DNA of 33,892 nucleotides from Rhizocola hellebori (GCF_016862955.1 NZ_BONY01000095.1:1-33892), one strand, 5' to 3'. Shown: positions 8,077-17,709, counted from the first letter of the stretch. Made by a program: numbers and translations. The notes: generated by a model from the sequence alone, not told the origin.

Positions 8077-8997
8077 TCAGGCGGGCGGCATCCCCAATCG
8101 GGCCCGGGCCTCGTGGTAGAGCCGGGTGACCTCGACCCTCACCTCGGCGCGCTGGGTGAGTCTGGTGCTGAACGGGACTCGCGTCGGCTGGGTCGCCCCG
8201 CCGACGGTGACCTCGAACTCGATCCCGTCAGCGTCCATTCCGGACATGACGGCCGCGGTGGCGTCGGGCTGGCCGCCGAAGGCACGGCAGATGAGCACGG
8301 AGTCGGCGGCGTGGTCGTCGTTCATGTGTTTCATGATCTGCGCGACCACCTCAGGCGGAAACGGGTTCACATAAACCTTCCCAAGGTCGTTGAGGACGTC
8401 GATGTTGAGCCGGTAGGCGAGCTTCACCTCGTCGATGATCCGCTCCTGTTCCACCTCGTCCCACTCGGCGGCGTCCATCATGGACCGATAACCCGCCTTG
8501 AATGCCTGGAGATCGTCGATGAGCGGGAAGGAGTAGAAGAGCAGTCCCGGCTCGCCCAGCCGGAGACCGTAGGCCTTGGCGATCGCGCGGGCGACGAACT
8601 GCCCGCCGGACAGGTCACCGAGGTACCGGTTGTAGTGGTGGGCCACGAATCCGCCCGGCCAGGTGAACGCGATCTCGCGCAGCCGGGCGAGGTACTCCGC
8701 CGTGGCCGTGGTGGGCGTCAGCAGGCCGGCCCAGTCCGCCGCGCCTACGAGGTGCTCCAGGTCGGCTTTGAGCGCGGGTAGCCGGGTCAGGGCTGGGCTG
8801 TGAAAGGGGCTCGCTGTCTCGTGGGCGGCCTGTTCCAGTACCTCATAGATCAGATAGTGCTGAGCGGTGAGCGCGGCGTGCGCGGCAAGGGGAATCCGTC
8901 CCTTCGTCAGGTCGGCCAGGAACGTGCTCTGCTCGGCCGACGCATGGTCTGCCCACGTCGCAGTGCGCAGGCGCGACGAGAAGGGAGTGATCGTCAT
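8077..8997 (-). CDS. Heme oxygenase fused to a C-terminal DUF2470 domain
   Basis: A 306-residue cytoplasmic enzyme that should cleave heme to biliverdin (or a related product), CO and free iron. Residues 1-205 are the all-helical HO domain: LRTATWADHASAE carries the proximal His18, and YLGDLSGGQ is the conserved distal-helix motif. From about residue 225 a DUF2470 (HugZ-like) domain follows, with HMNDDHAAD. Start ATG 8997 is chosen because the longer frame would run through the iron box, and TATCCT lies six bases before it. The start has no Shine-Dalgarno sequence. The iron box at 9020-9038 indicates repression by an iron-loaded IdeR/DmdR regulator, so the enzyme should be made under iron starvation to recover iron from heme. 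It is followed after 19 bases by an unknown gene. Confidence 0.93.
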   Translation of the reverse strand: MTITPFSSRLRTATWADHASAEQSTFLADLTKGRIPLAAHAALTAQHYLIYEVLEQAAHETASPFHSPALTRLPALKADLEHLVGAADWAGLLTPTTATAEYLARLREIAFTWPGGFVAHHYNRYLGDLSGGQFVARAIAKAYGLRLGEPGLLFYSFPLIDDLQAFKAGYRSMMDAAEWDEVEQERIIDEVKLAYRLNIDVLNDLGKVYVNPFPPEVVAQIMKHMNDDHAADSVLICRAFGGQPDATAAVMSGMDADGIEFEVTVGGATQPTRVPFSTRLTQRAEVRVEVTRLYHEARARLGMPPA

Positions 8998-9003
8998 GGC
9001 GAG

Positions 9004-9009
9004 AGGATA
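9004..9009 (-). promoter_or_regulatory. Probable -10 element of the heme oxygenase operon
   Basis: TATCCT on the minus strand ends six bases before ATG 8997, giving a leaderless start. The iron box begins ten bases further upstream and would cover the spacer and -35 region. Confidence 0.55.
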
Positions 9010-9019
9010 CCCGCAAAAG

Positions 9020-9038
9020 TTAGGTAAGGCTAACCACA
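9020..9038 (-). promoter_or_regulatory. Iron box (IdeR/DmdR1 operator)
   Basis: The plus-strand text TTAGGTAAGGCTAACCACA matches the 19-bp actinobacterial iron box TTAGGTTAGGCTAACCTAA at 16 of 19 positions by eye. It sits 23-41 bases upstream of the heme oxygenase start and overlaps the probable promoter, the expected place for an iron-dependent repressor of the DtxR/IdeR family. Confidence 0.87.
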
Positions 9039-9100
9039 GTTTCGCGTATCTGGGCAAGTGATCGCCGCGAATGCCGGGGAAACGTCCGCTCGAGAAAGGT

Positions 9101-9133
9101 CGAAGGCGCGATTTCCGTGAAATCGCGCCTTCG
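9101..9133 (-). terminator. Hairpin terminator downstream of the helicase gene
   Basis: A perfect 14-bp inverted repeat (9101-9114 against 9120-9133) with a five-base loop (CCGTG). It lies 29 bases after the helicase stop codon. Only a short T-rich stretch (CCTTTCT) follows on the minus strand, so it may be a hairpin-dominated terminator. It also insulates the downstream iron-regulated promoter. Confidence 0.75.
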
Positions 9134-9161
9134 GTCCCGGGTGTGGCCCGGCGTAGATGTC

Positions 9162-10808
<1,647 letters not shown>

Positions 10809-10943
10809 GGGGTTATGGGGTGCCCTTGTTAGGTGCGCCCCGTTTTACGCCGAGGGGCGCTGTTCGTCGGTTATGCACGGGCCGCGCATGGCTGCCTTCC
10901 AAGGGGCGTGCCACGGGCCTCACGTGCCGACAAGGCCGATTTC

Positions 10944-10985
10944 GGCCCATGTCAACTCGCCTATAGTACGGGGTCGACATGGGCC
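10944..10985. promoter_or_regulatory. 10-bp inverted repeat flanking a TATAGT sequence
   Basis: GGCCCATGTC (10944-10953) and GACATGGGCC (10976-10985) are perfect inverted copies 22 bases apart. TATAGT lies between them (10962-10967), and a second palindrome GGCCGA-TT-TCGGCC (10934-10947) overlaps the left arm. The minus-strand left arm also contains TTGACA. The site is in the 206-base gap between DUF3107 and the helicase. It could be an operator or promoter of the helicase gene; the regulator is unknown. Confidence 0.4.
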
Positions 10986-11014
10986 GGGTCATCTAAACGT
11001 GGTGAGAAATTCAT

Positions 11015-11239
11015 TCACCTCGCGGTGAAGCCAACCGATCTCGTGGTTGTTTCGGCGATCTCGACATAGGCCAGCTTGTCGACCGGAACGATGACACGCC
11101 TACCTTTTTCGTCCACGATCGTCAGAACCTTTCCGGACGCGAGCGCCTCAGCCACCAGCTCCTCCACCTCGGCCGGTGTCTGTGCACTGTCTACGACCAG
11201 TTCGCGCGCGGCGTACTGCACGCCGATCTTGACCTCCAC
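11015..11239 (-). CDS. DUF3107 small protein
   Basis: A 74-residue protein of the DUF3107 family, which appears restricted to actinobacteria. The start MEVKIGVQYAARELVVDS and the end FTAR with KGRRVIVPVDKLAYVEI before it are characteristic. It starts at GTG 11239 behind a strong GGGAGG ribosome binding site. It lies 33 bases downstream of the TetR gene on the same strand and is probably co-transcribed with it, as in mycobacteria (Rv3208/Rv3208A from memory). The function is unknown. Confidence 0.92.
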   Translation of the reverse strand: MEVKIGVQYAARELVVDSAQTPAEVEELVAEALASGKVLTIVDEKGRRVIVPVDKLAYVEIAETTTRSVGFTAR

Positions 11240-11272
11240 GCGAGACCTCCCTAATCCCAGCCGAACTTTAGC

Positions 11273-11899
11273 TCAGTGTTCGTGGTGCAACGGGAAGCCA
11301 CCGATGCCACGCCAGGACAGCGTGGTGATGAGCTGTTCGGCCTCCTCTTGGGAGACCGCGCGGCCACCCGCGAGCCAGAACCGCGCCGCGGCCTGAGCGG
11401 CCCCGCACAGTCCCGCGGCGAGCATTTCGGCGCGGGCTCGATTCACGCCGGTGTCCGACATGATGGTCTCGGTGACCGCTTCCACGCTGAGCCGCTCCAT
11501 CCGGTCGACCCGGGCCCTCACGGCTGACTCGTTGCGCAGGTCGGATTCGAAAACCAGGCGGAAGGCCTCGCTCTCGTGGGAGACGAAGTCGAAATAGGCT
11601 CGCATCGCGCCGCGTACCCGCTCCGCGTTGTCGGTGGTGGCCGACATAGCGCTGCGGATCCGCTCGGCGAACGCGTCGCAGTGGGTGTCCAGCAGGGCCA
11701 GGTAGAGCTCCAGCTTGCCGGGAAAGTGCTGGTAGAGAACGGGTTTCGACACGCCGGCGCGCTCGGCGATGTCGTCCATCGCGGCGGCGTGATAGCCCTG
11801 GGCGACAAAGACGTCCTGCGCGGCAGCGAGCAGTTGTTTACGTCGCGCGGACCTCGGCAGCCGGGTCGGTCGGCCCGTTGCGCTTGATGCCGCGGTCAT
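11273..11899 (-). CDS. TetR-family transcriptional regulator
   Basis: A 208-residue DNA-binding regulator. The N-terminal helix-turn-helix lies at about residues 18-64 (RRKQLLAAAQDVFVAQGY; MDDIAERAGVSKPVLYQHFPGK), followed by an all-helical ligand/dimer domain. ATG 11899 has a strong AGGAG site (GGAGGAGATCTT before the ATG). It is divergent from the 631-aa gene and followed by DUF3107. The inverted repeats that overlap its own ribosome binding site suggest autoregulation, and the divergent gene could also be a target. The ligand is unknown. Confidence 0.93.
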   Translation of the reverse strand: MTAASSATGRPTRLPRSARRKQLLAAAQDVFVAQGYHAAAMDDIAERAGVSKPVLYQHFPGKLELYLALLDTHCDAFAERIRSAMSATTDNAERVRGAMRAYFDFVSHESEAFRLVFESDLRNESAVRARVDRMERLSVEAVTETIMSDTGVNRARAEMLAAGLCGAAQAAARFWLAGGRAVSQEEAEQLITTLSWRGIGGFPLHHEH

Positions 11900-11925
11900 A
11901 AGATCTCCTCCGTTAGACGGATCTT
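11900..11925. promoter_or_regulatory. Candidate TetR operator
   Basis: AAGATC (11900-11905) and GATCTT (11920-11925) form an inverted repeat, and a second one, TCCG-TTAGA-CGGA (11909-11921), is nested inside. The site covers the regulator's ribosome binding region, and TTGACA on the minus strand overlaps its outer edge. TetR proteins often bind such sites in divergent intergenic regions. Confidence 0.45.
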
Positions 11926-12004
11926 GTCAACTGGCCCGTCGTTGCAACTTATCGTCATTCACCGTTCACGGTAGCCTCAGCAAGGGGCGACCGAGGAGCG
12001 CACG

Positions 12005-13900
12005 GTGGATGGTGTAGGACAAACCGGAAGTGACCGGTCAGGTGATCACGCTGAAGACGGCGTGGTCAATGGCCATAGCTCACCCTGGGCTGCGCAACGC
12101 GCGTCTCAGGAGGGGTGGTCGAGCGCGGGGGCTGCGCTTGAGCCCGCCTTTGAGCCGCTCACTTCGTGGAACGTGGCCTCGCCGGACAGGCGGGGGATAG
12201 AGGCCCTGGCCGGAGCCGATCCGGCCGACGATGCTCTGACGTCGACGATTGTTCAGCCGCGTTTCACCCCGTATTCCTCGATGACCGAAGACCCGTATGC
12301 CGACGAGCTCGCCCAGCGGTCGGCGGAGTTCGCCCGCCACGCCGCCTTCGACGACCCCACTCCGCCACAGGGCCTGCCGCAGCTCGACCCCGCGTCGCTG
12401 GCGCCGATTCCGGTCGCGTGGAACCCGCCGCCCCCGATCCCGGCGATCGAAGAGCCGACCGATCCCGATCCCGGCTACGACCCGCCGCTGGCCGCCCAGC
12501 TGACGCTGGGCCAGCGCTTCGGGATGGCCTTCACCGAGCTGCTCGGCCACGACAACCCTTTTGTGCACGACGATGAGGTCGACGAGCGCCAGCTGGCCGC
12601 CCGCCTCGGCGAGAGCGTCACCACCGATCTGAGCCGGGCCTACCGCCCGCCTACCGCAGACGAGCTTGATCCGGCCGGCCCTGCCACCTTCGAGCCGCGG
12701 CTTTCCTCCAGGTTCGAGGAGCACCTGCCGTCCATTCCGGAAGCCTTGACCGAGCCGGAGGTCCACGCCGTCGCGCCGGAAGAGCCCGCCGCCGAGGCCG
12801 TCGAGGCCGACGATCTGCCGCAGCGCATTCCGGCCGAGCCGGACGTGCCCGCGTCCACGCCGGAGGCCAAGGTCGCGGTCGATGAGCCGGTGCTGAAGGA
12901 CAAGGCCCAGCTCAGCCGCATCGCTTCGCACCTGAGGCGGGAGGACGTTCCGGCGGAACGGCCGGACGGTTTCGATGTGCAGGCCGTGCTGGCGGCGGTT
13001 CGCGATGTGGCCGGCATTCGTGAGGCGAGCATGCGCACCACCGCCACCGGTGCCCACCACCTGCGTCTTGAGCTGGCCGAAGGGGCCGACCCGGGCGCGA
13101 TCAGTCGCATGGTGGCCCGGATGCTGCAGGACCAGATGGGCATCGACGCCGCGTTGATGGGCCCACCCGGGCCGCCGGTCATCCCGGCCCAGGCCGCCGA
13201 GCAGCCGGTGCCGGAGACCCCGAGCGTCGTGCCGCCCAGACCGCGCAGCGGGCTTGGCGCGGCGCCCCCACCGGCCACCGAGAACTGGCCCGATCAGTCG
13301 CCTCCGCCGCGCCTGGACAGGTTCGACCGCCTCGAGCAGGCGCAGCGTGAGCCGCGCCGACGTCATCCGGTCAGCGTGCCGCGCCGGCCGGTGACCGAGC
13401 TTCGCCCGTCGGAGCGCGCCGCCGCCACCTGGAAGTCCAATGCCGAGAGCGAGCAGGGGGCCAGCCCGCCGGCTTTGGCCACCGATCGCGATCAGGGCCC
13501 ACGGGCGATCATCGAGCATGTCCAGACGAGCACGTTCGGCCTGGACGCCACCGTCGAGGTGCGGCTGAACACCGGCGACCGGCAAGCCAGCGGGGTGGCC
13601 AGCGGGCCAGCCGTGGATGCCTATGTGTTGCGGCTGTGTGCGGCCGCGACCGCGGCGGCCGTCGACGATCTGCTGCGCGACGGCACCTCGACCGGCGAGA
13701 CCGGCCGGTGTTTCGTGGAGCATGCCGCCCTGGTGCCGATGGGCAGCTGCGACGTGGCCGTGGTGGTGGTCCTGCTGGTGTGCGGCGGCTGGGTGGAGCA
13801 GCTGGCCGGGTCCGCGTTGGTGTCCGGCGACCCGCGCCGAGCGGTGGTGCGAGCCACCCTCAGTGCGGTGAACCGCCGCCTGGCAGCTCTACTACCCTGA
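12005..13900 (+). CDS. Large Pro/Glu-rich protein with two actinobacterial C-terminal modules
   Basis: A 631-residue protein of unknown function. Residues 1 to about 310 are Pro-, Glu- and Asp-rich with no predicted fold or signal peptide. Residues of about 318-385 form a compact alpha/beta-looking module (DVQAVLAAVRDVAGIREA; HHLRLELAEGADPGAI; MVARMLQDQMGI). A Pro/Arg-rich linker follows. Residues of about 498-631 form a second module (VEVRLNTGDRQASGVASGPA; YVLRLCAAATAAAVDDLL; VEQLAGSALVSGDP; AVNRRLAALLP). Both module types resemble domains I have seen in other uncharacterised actinobacterial proteins. GTG 12005 is chosen for its GAGGAG site six bases upstream. It is five bases upstream of the DUF3152 gene and divergent from the TetR gene, and leads the operon that contains moeZ. 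Confidence 0.8.
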   Translation: MDGVGQTGSDRSGDHAEDGVVNGHSSPWAAQRASQEGWSSAGAALEPAFEPLTSWNVASPDRRGIEALAGADPADDALTSTIVQPRFTPYSSMTEDPYADELAQRSAEFARHAAFDDPTPPQGLPQLDPASLAPIPVAWNPPPPIPAIEEPTDPDPGYDPPLAAQLTLGQRFGMAFTELLGHDNPFVHDDEVDERQLAARLGESVTTDLSRAYRPPTADELDPAGPATFEPRLSSRFEEHLPSIPEALTEPEVHAVAPEEPAAEAVEADDLPQRIPAEPDVPASTPEAKVAVDEPVLKDKAQLSRIASHLRREDVPAERPDGFDVQAVLAAVRDVAGIREASMRTTATGAHHLRLELAEGADPGAISRMVARMLQDQMGIDAALMGPPGPPVIPAQAAEQPVPETPSVVPPRPRSGLGAAPPPATENWPDQSPPPRLDRFDRLEQAQREPRRRHPVSVPRRPVTELRPSERAAATWKSNAESEQGASPPALATDRDQGPRAIIEHVQTSTFGLDATVEVRLNTGDRQASGVASGPAVDAYVLRLCAAATAAAVDDLLRDGTSTGETGRCFVEHAALVPMGSCDVAVVVVLLVCGGWVEQLAGSALVSGDPRRAVVRATLSAVNRRLAALLP

Positions 13901-13905
13901 GCCGG

Positions 13906-14694
13906 GTGTCGCGTATTCAGGCCCGCCGGCGCCGCACCGGCTGGGCATTCAGTCTGCTCGGGATCGGCGTCGTCCTGGTGGCGCTGGGGATGCTGCGTGG
14001 CGTACCCGACGAGGTCAACGCCACCGAGCCGGCCAAGATTACGGTGACCACGAGCCCCAGCCCGACCGGCCCGCCACCTCCCCTGCTGCAGATGCCGGGG
14101 GAGTTCGCCAAGTCCGGCAGCGGGAAGTTCGTCATCGGCAAGACCGGCGGCCCGATCCTCGGCACCGCCGGCAGCCTCAAGCGGTTCCGGATCGCCGTGG
14201 AGACCGAGGCGGCGATGGAGATCGATGTTTTTACCGAGATGGTGGACAAGACGCTCGGCGATCCCCGTAGCTGGATAGCGGGCAAGCAGGTTCGCTTGCA
14301 ACGGGTGGCAGCGGGTGCGACCTACGACTTCACGATCTATCTGGTGACCCGCGAAACCGCCGATGAAATGTGCAGCGTCAGCGGTCTGGACATCCGGGTC
14401 GACGGCATCCCGTTCACCTCGTGCCGCCAGGTGCGCCAGGTCATCATCAATCTTGATCGATGGCGCTTGTCGGTCCCCGATTTCGTCAACGGAGCCATCC
14501 CGCTCGACACCTATCGCCAGTACGTCATCAACCATGAGGTCGGTCACGAGCTGGGCCGCGGTCACGAATCGTGTCCCGGGCCGGGCAAGCTCGCCCCCAC
14601 TATGTTTCGCCAGACCCTCGGCCTCGAAGGCTGCATCGCCAATCCATGGCCGTACGTCGATGGGAAGCGTTACGCCGGAGATCCTGTTCCATAG
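13906..14694 (+). CDS. DUF3152 zincin-like membrane-anchored protein
   Basis: A 262-residue protein of the DUF3152 family. A basic head (VSRIQARRRR) precedes a single membrane anchor at about residues 12-30. A Pro/Thr/Ser-rich linker and an extracytoplasmic domain follow. HEVGHELGRGHE from residue 210 is a zinc-metalloprotease HExxHxxGxxH signature of the metzincin type. Four cysteines (in EMCSV, TSCRQ, ESCPG and EGCIA) could form disulfides outside the cell. No substrate is known. It starts at GTG 13906, five bases after the stop of the preceding gene, with little ribosome binding site, so translational coupling is likely. Its position before moeZ matches the Rv3207c-moeB1 arrangement as I remember it. 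Confidence 0.87.
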   Translation: MSRIQARRRRTGWAFSLLGIGVVLVALGMLRGVPDEVNATEPAKITVTTSPSPTGPPPPLLQMPGEFAKSGSGKFVIGKTGGPILGTAGSLKRFRIAVETEAAMEIDVFTEMVDKTLGDPRSWIAGKQVRLQRVAAGATYDFTIYLVTRETADEMCSVSGLDIRVDGIPFTSCRQVRQVIINLDRWRLSVPDFVNGAIPLDTYRQYVINHEVGHELGRGHESCPGPGKLAPTMFRQTLGLEGCIANPWPYVDGKRYAGDPVP

Positions 14695-14743
14695 TGGCGG
14701 ACGTCGCATGACGTTCCCTACCGGCTAGGGGGAGAATGCCGTT

Positions 14744-15925
14744 ATGTCGTTGCCACCACTCGTCGAGCCCGCCGAGTCCCTGTCCGTGGACGAAGTCCGC
14801 CGCTACAGCCGTCATCTGATCATCCCTGACGTCGGAGTCACGGGGCAGAAACGCCTGAAGAACGCCAAGGTGCTCTGTGTGGGTGCGGGTGGGTTGGGGT
14901 CGCCGGCGCTGATGTACCTGGCCGCGGCCGGCGTCGGCACGCTGGGCATCGTCGAGTTCGACACCGTTGACGAGTCCAACCTGCAGCGCCAGATCATCCA
15001 TGGCCAGTCCGACATCGGGCGTTTGAAAGCAGAGTCGGCCGCCGCGTCGATCAGCGAGATCAACCCATACGTGAACGTGGTCATCCACAACACCGCGCTT
15101 GACCGCGACAACGTCAAGGAGATCTTCGCTCAGTACGACCTGATCGTCGATGGCACCGACAATTTCGCCACCCGCTATCTGGTCAATGACGCCGCTGTCC
15201 TGCTCGGCAAGCCCTATGTCTGGGGTTCCATCTACCGCTTCGACGGTCAGGCGAGCGTTTTCTGGAGTGAGCACGGCCCGTGCTACCGGTGCCTCTACCC
15301 GGAGCCGCCGCCGCCGGGCATGGTGCCCAGCTGCGCCGAGGGTGGTGTGCTCGGGGTGCTGTGCGCGAGCATCGGCTCGATCCAGGTCACCGAGGCCATC
15401 AAACTGCTCACCGGGACAGGCGAGCCGCTGGTGGGGTCGCTGATCGTCTATGACGCGCTCGAGATGACGTACCGCAAAATCAAGGTGCGTAAGGATCCTC
15501 AGTGCGCGTTGTGCGGCGAGAACCCGACCGTCACCGATCTGCTCGAAGACTATGAGGACTTCTGCGGCGGTGTCTCCGAGGAGGCGGCCGACGCGGTGAT
15601 CGGCTCGACTATCACCGCCCGTGAGCTGAAGGACTGGCAGGACGCGGGCAAGGAGATGTACCTCGTCGACGTCCGCGAGCCCGCCGAGTTCGAGATTGTG
15701 CGGATCCCGGGTGCGGTGCTGATCCCCAAGGGCGACATCCTTTCCGGCGACGCGCTGTCGCAGTTCCCACAGGACAAGCAGATCGTGCTGCACTGCAAGT
15801 CGGGGGTGCGCTCGGCCGAGGCGCTCGCCGCGCTGAAGGCCGCCGGTTTCAAGGACGCCGTGCACGTGCAGGGCGGGGTGCTCGCGTGGGTGAAGACCGT
15901 CGACCCGTCGCTGCCGAGTTACTGA
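14744..15925 (+). CDS. moeZ: Adenylyltransferase/sulfurtransferase MoeZ
   Basis: A 393-residue ThiF/MoeB-type E1-like enzyme fused to a C-terminal rhodanese domain. It adenylates the C-terminal glycine of sulfur-carrier proteins (MoaD for molybdopterin, CysO-like or other carriers) and then transfers sulfur. The ATP-binding GAGGLGSPAL lies near residues 48-57, with ESNLQRQ and the DGTDNFATRYLVND loop. Zinc ligands are the CxxC pairs in CYRCLYPE and CALCGENP. The rhodanese domain runs from about 285 to the end, with active-site Cys351 in CKSGVRS. A GGGGGAG ribosome binding site precedes ATG 14744. It lies 49 bases after DUF3152 and 12 bases before the lipoprotein gene. Confidence 0.96.
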   Translation: MSLPPLVEPAESLSVDEVRRYSRHLIIPDVGVTGQKRLKNAKVLCVGAGGLGSPALMYLAAAGVGTLGIVEFDTVDESNLQRQIIHGQSDIGRLKAESAAASISEINPYVNVVIHNTALDRDNVKEIFAQYDLIVDGTDNFATRYLVNDAAVLLGKPYVWGSIYRFDGQASVFWSEHGPCYRCLYPEPPPPGMVPSCAEGGVLGVLCASIGSIQVTEAIKLLTGTGEPLVGSLIVYDALEMTYRKIKVRKDPQCALCGENPTVTDLLEDYEDFCGGVSEEAADAVIGSTITARELKDWQDAGKEMYLVDVREPAEFEIVRIPGAVLIPKGDILSGDALSQFPQDKQIVLHCKSGVRSAEALAALKAAGFKDAVHVQGGVLAWVKTVDPSLPSY

Positions 15926-15937
15926 TTTCATAGAGGC

Positions 15938-16756
15938 ATGCACACGTCCCTCCGTGTTCTGCTTGCTCTGATGGTTTCGGTGGGTCTCGCCGGTTGCGGT
16001 TCCGTCAAGGAACCCGTGGCGGGCCCACCGGCCGCGTCAGCCGTGCCCGGTGGCCCCGAGCTGGTCTTCAAGATGCAGGACCTGCTCGGGTTTTCCGGGC
16101 CCGGTGAGCCCGTTCCGGTGCCCTTGGTGGTCTATGCCGATGGGCGCGTGATTGTCACCGCCCGCGGGTCTGAGAAGGCTCTGCCCAATCCGGAGTTGCG
16201 CAGGCTGACTCCGGCCGGTCTGGAACGTTTTTTGCAGGGGGCGATAGCCGCCGGACTCACCACGACCACCGACTATGGCGAGCCGGGTGTCATGGATGTG
16301 GGGCCGACCCGGTTCACGGTGGTCCACAAGGGGCGCGTGCATTCGGTCATGGTGGAGGGCGCCGACTGGCCGCCGGCGATGCAGGGCGATCCGCTCACGC
16401 CGGTGCGTGAACGGCTCATGGCTTTCCGCAAACAGTTGCAGGATCTGGCTTCCTGGCTGGGTTCGGAGCTGTCGGCGCCGGTTCCCTACGACTATCCGGC
16501 GATGGCGGTGTCGAATCTTCCGCTCGGCGACATCGAGCTTCCGGAAGGCTTTCCCGCGCCGAAGGATTGGCCCTTCGAGGATCTGGCCGCGGCCCGCTGC
16601 GTGGTATTTGCCGGTGACAAGCTCGCCCAGGTGGCCAAGCTCGCCGCGGCGGCCCCGACCCATGGCGCCTGGAAGAGCAACAACAAGCTCTACTTCGTTC
16701 AGTTCCGCCCGCTGCTGCCCGATGAGCAGGATTGCCAGTCACTTCCCAGCCGATGA
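15938..16756 (+). CDS. Putative lipoprotein of unknown function
   Basis: A 272-residue secreted lipoprotein. Residues 1-19 form a signal peptide ending in the lipobox LAGC, so Cys20 should be lipidated and the protein anchored outside the membrane. The mature part is soluble-looking, with VVYADGRVIVTARGSEKALPNPELRRLTPAGLERFL near the front, and no domain that I recognise. An AGAGG sequence precedes ATG 15938. It follows moeZ by 12 bases and its stop overlaps the start of the next gene (ATGA), so the pair is probably co-translated. Confidence 0.85.
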   Translation: MHTSLRVLLALMVSVGLAGCGSVKEPVAGPPAASAVPGGPELVFKMQDLLGFSGPGEPVPVPLVVYADGRVIVTARGSEKALPNPELRRLTPAGLERFLQGAIAAGLTTTTDYGEPGVMDVGPTRFTVVHKGRVHSVMVEGADWPPAMQGDPLTPVRERLMAFRKQLQDLASWLGSELSAPVPYDYPAMAVSNLPLGDIELPEGFPAPKDWPFEDLAAARCVVFAGDKLAQVAKLAAAAPTHGAWKSNNKLYFVQFRPLLPDEQDCQSLPSR

Positions 16757-17649
16757 GGCCCACGGCCAAGGACCTCACCCTTGTCCTCAGCCGACTTCGC
16801 CGGCTTCGCGGGAGAGCTCCAAGGCCGCCCACTGAGGGAGATCTTGGAGGCCTTACGTTAGGCTCCTTCAACGTGGTGGACCTCGACGCGGCAATCGGTT
16901 TCGTAGTGGCGAAAGGCGACCCCGTTGACCGGGCGCGGCTCTCCTTCCTGCGCAGCGGCACCCAGCCCAGCGAGGGCGTGCTCAACGCGGCCGAGGCGGG
17001 CATCACCCTCGGCGGCGGCTGGCCTGCGTTTTACAGCGGCCGCGTGCCCTCGATCGATGCCACCTGCTTCCGGCTCTGGCAGCTCGACGATCTCGGTGGC
17101 CTGTCCCGGCATCCCGCGCGCAGTGCCTTGCACTGGCTGGCTTCCCGGCAACGCCCCGACGGCACCTGGCAGGAGGACGCCGCGCTGGCCGCCGACGCCC
17201 CGCCCTGGGCCACGCCGGGCGACCCGGAGGCCACTCTCTACCTGACAGCCAACGCCGCCTATTGGCTTGCCGTCACCGAGGGCTACGAGGAGACGGTCCA
17301 GCGGGCCGCCGACTTCGTCCGCGAATCGCTCAACCCCGACGGCACCTGGCCCTCCTTCCTGGTGGCCGGCTGGCTCGGGGCGGCCGTGATGTTCAAGGTC
17401 GGCAACTTCTATGAGGCCGCCCGGATGCAGGGCGTGCTGCAAGACCGGCTTCCCACCATGTCCGGCGGTGACGCGGCCGCGCTCGCCGCCGCCTTGCGCC
17501 GCAGCGGCATGTCCGAGGACGACTGGACCCTCACCGGCGCGCGGCGTCGTCTCGCCGAAACCCAGCGCTCAGACGGTGGCTGGAGTTCCGACGACGGCGA
17601 GCTCTTCGACGTCGAGGTCACCCTCAACGCCATCAGAGCCTGCCGCTAA
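16753..17649 (+). CDS. Prenyltransferase/squalene oxidase repeat protein
   Basis: A 298-residue protein with the alpha-toroid repeat pattern of squalene-hopene cyclases and prenyltransferase beta subunits. QW-type motifs are seen at RQRPDGTWQED, LNPDGTWPS and TQRSDGGWSSDDG. It is less than half the length of a squalene-hopene cyclase and I see no DxDD catalytic motif, so a terpene-cyclising role is doubtful. A binding or scaffold function is equally possible. ATG 16753 is chosen because it overlaps the lipoprotein stop as ATGA. The last gene of the plus-strand run, it ends 96 bases before the convergent proA. Confidence 0.83.
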   Translation: MRPTAKDLTLVLSRLRRLRGRAPRPPTEGDLGGLTLGSFNVVDLDAAIGFVVAKGDPVDRARLSFLRSGTQPSEGVLNAAEAGITLGGGWPAFYSGRVPSIDATCFRLWQLDDLGGLSRHPARSALHWLASRQRPDGTWQEDAALAADAPPWATPGDPEATLYLTANAAYWLAVTEGYEETVQRAADFVRESLNPDGTWPSFLVAGWLGAAVMFKVGNFYEAARMQGVLQDRLPTMSGGDAAALAAALRRSGMSEDDWTLTGARRRLAETQRSDGGWSSDDGELFDVEVTLNAIRACR

Positions 17650-17709
17650 AGGCTTTTCCTTGCGCCTGTCCGTGCTTGGCGGCCGCCGTAGCTCCCGCGC
17701 GCACCGGTC

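Noticed and set aside
9020-9057. Extended N-terminus of heme oxygenase starting at 9057
   Set aside because: The extra 20 residues would be encoded by the iron box and promoter and are absent from the HO domain.
12080-13723. A 547-codon minus-strand open frame opposite the 631-aa gene
   Set aside because: The plus-strand frame has a good ribosome binding site, an actinobacterial module pattern and operon context; the minus frame has none.
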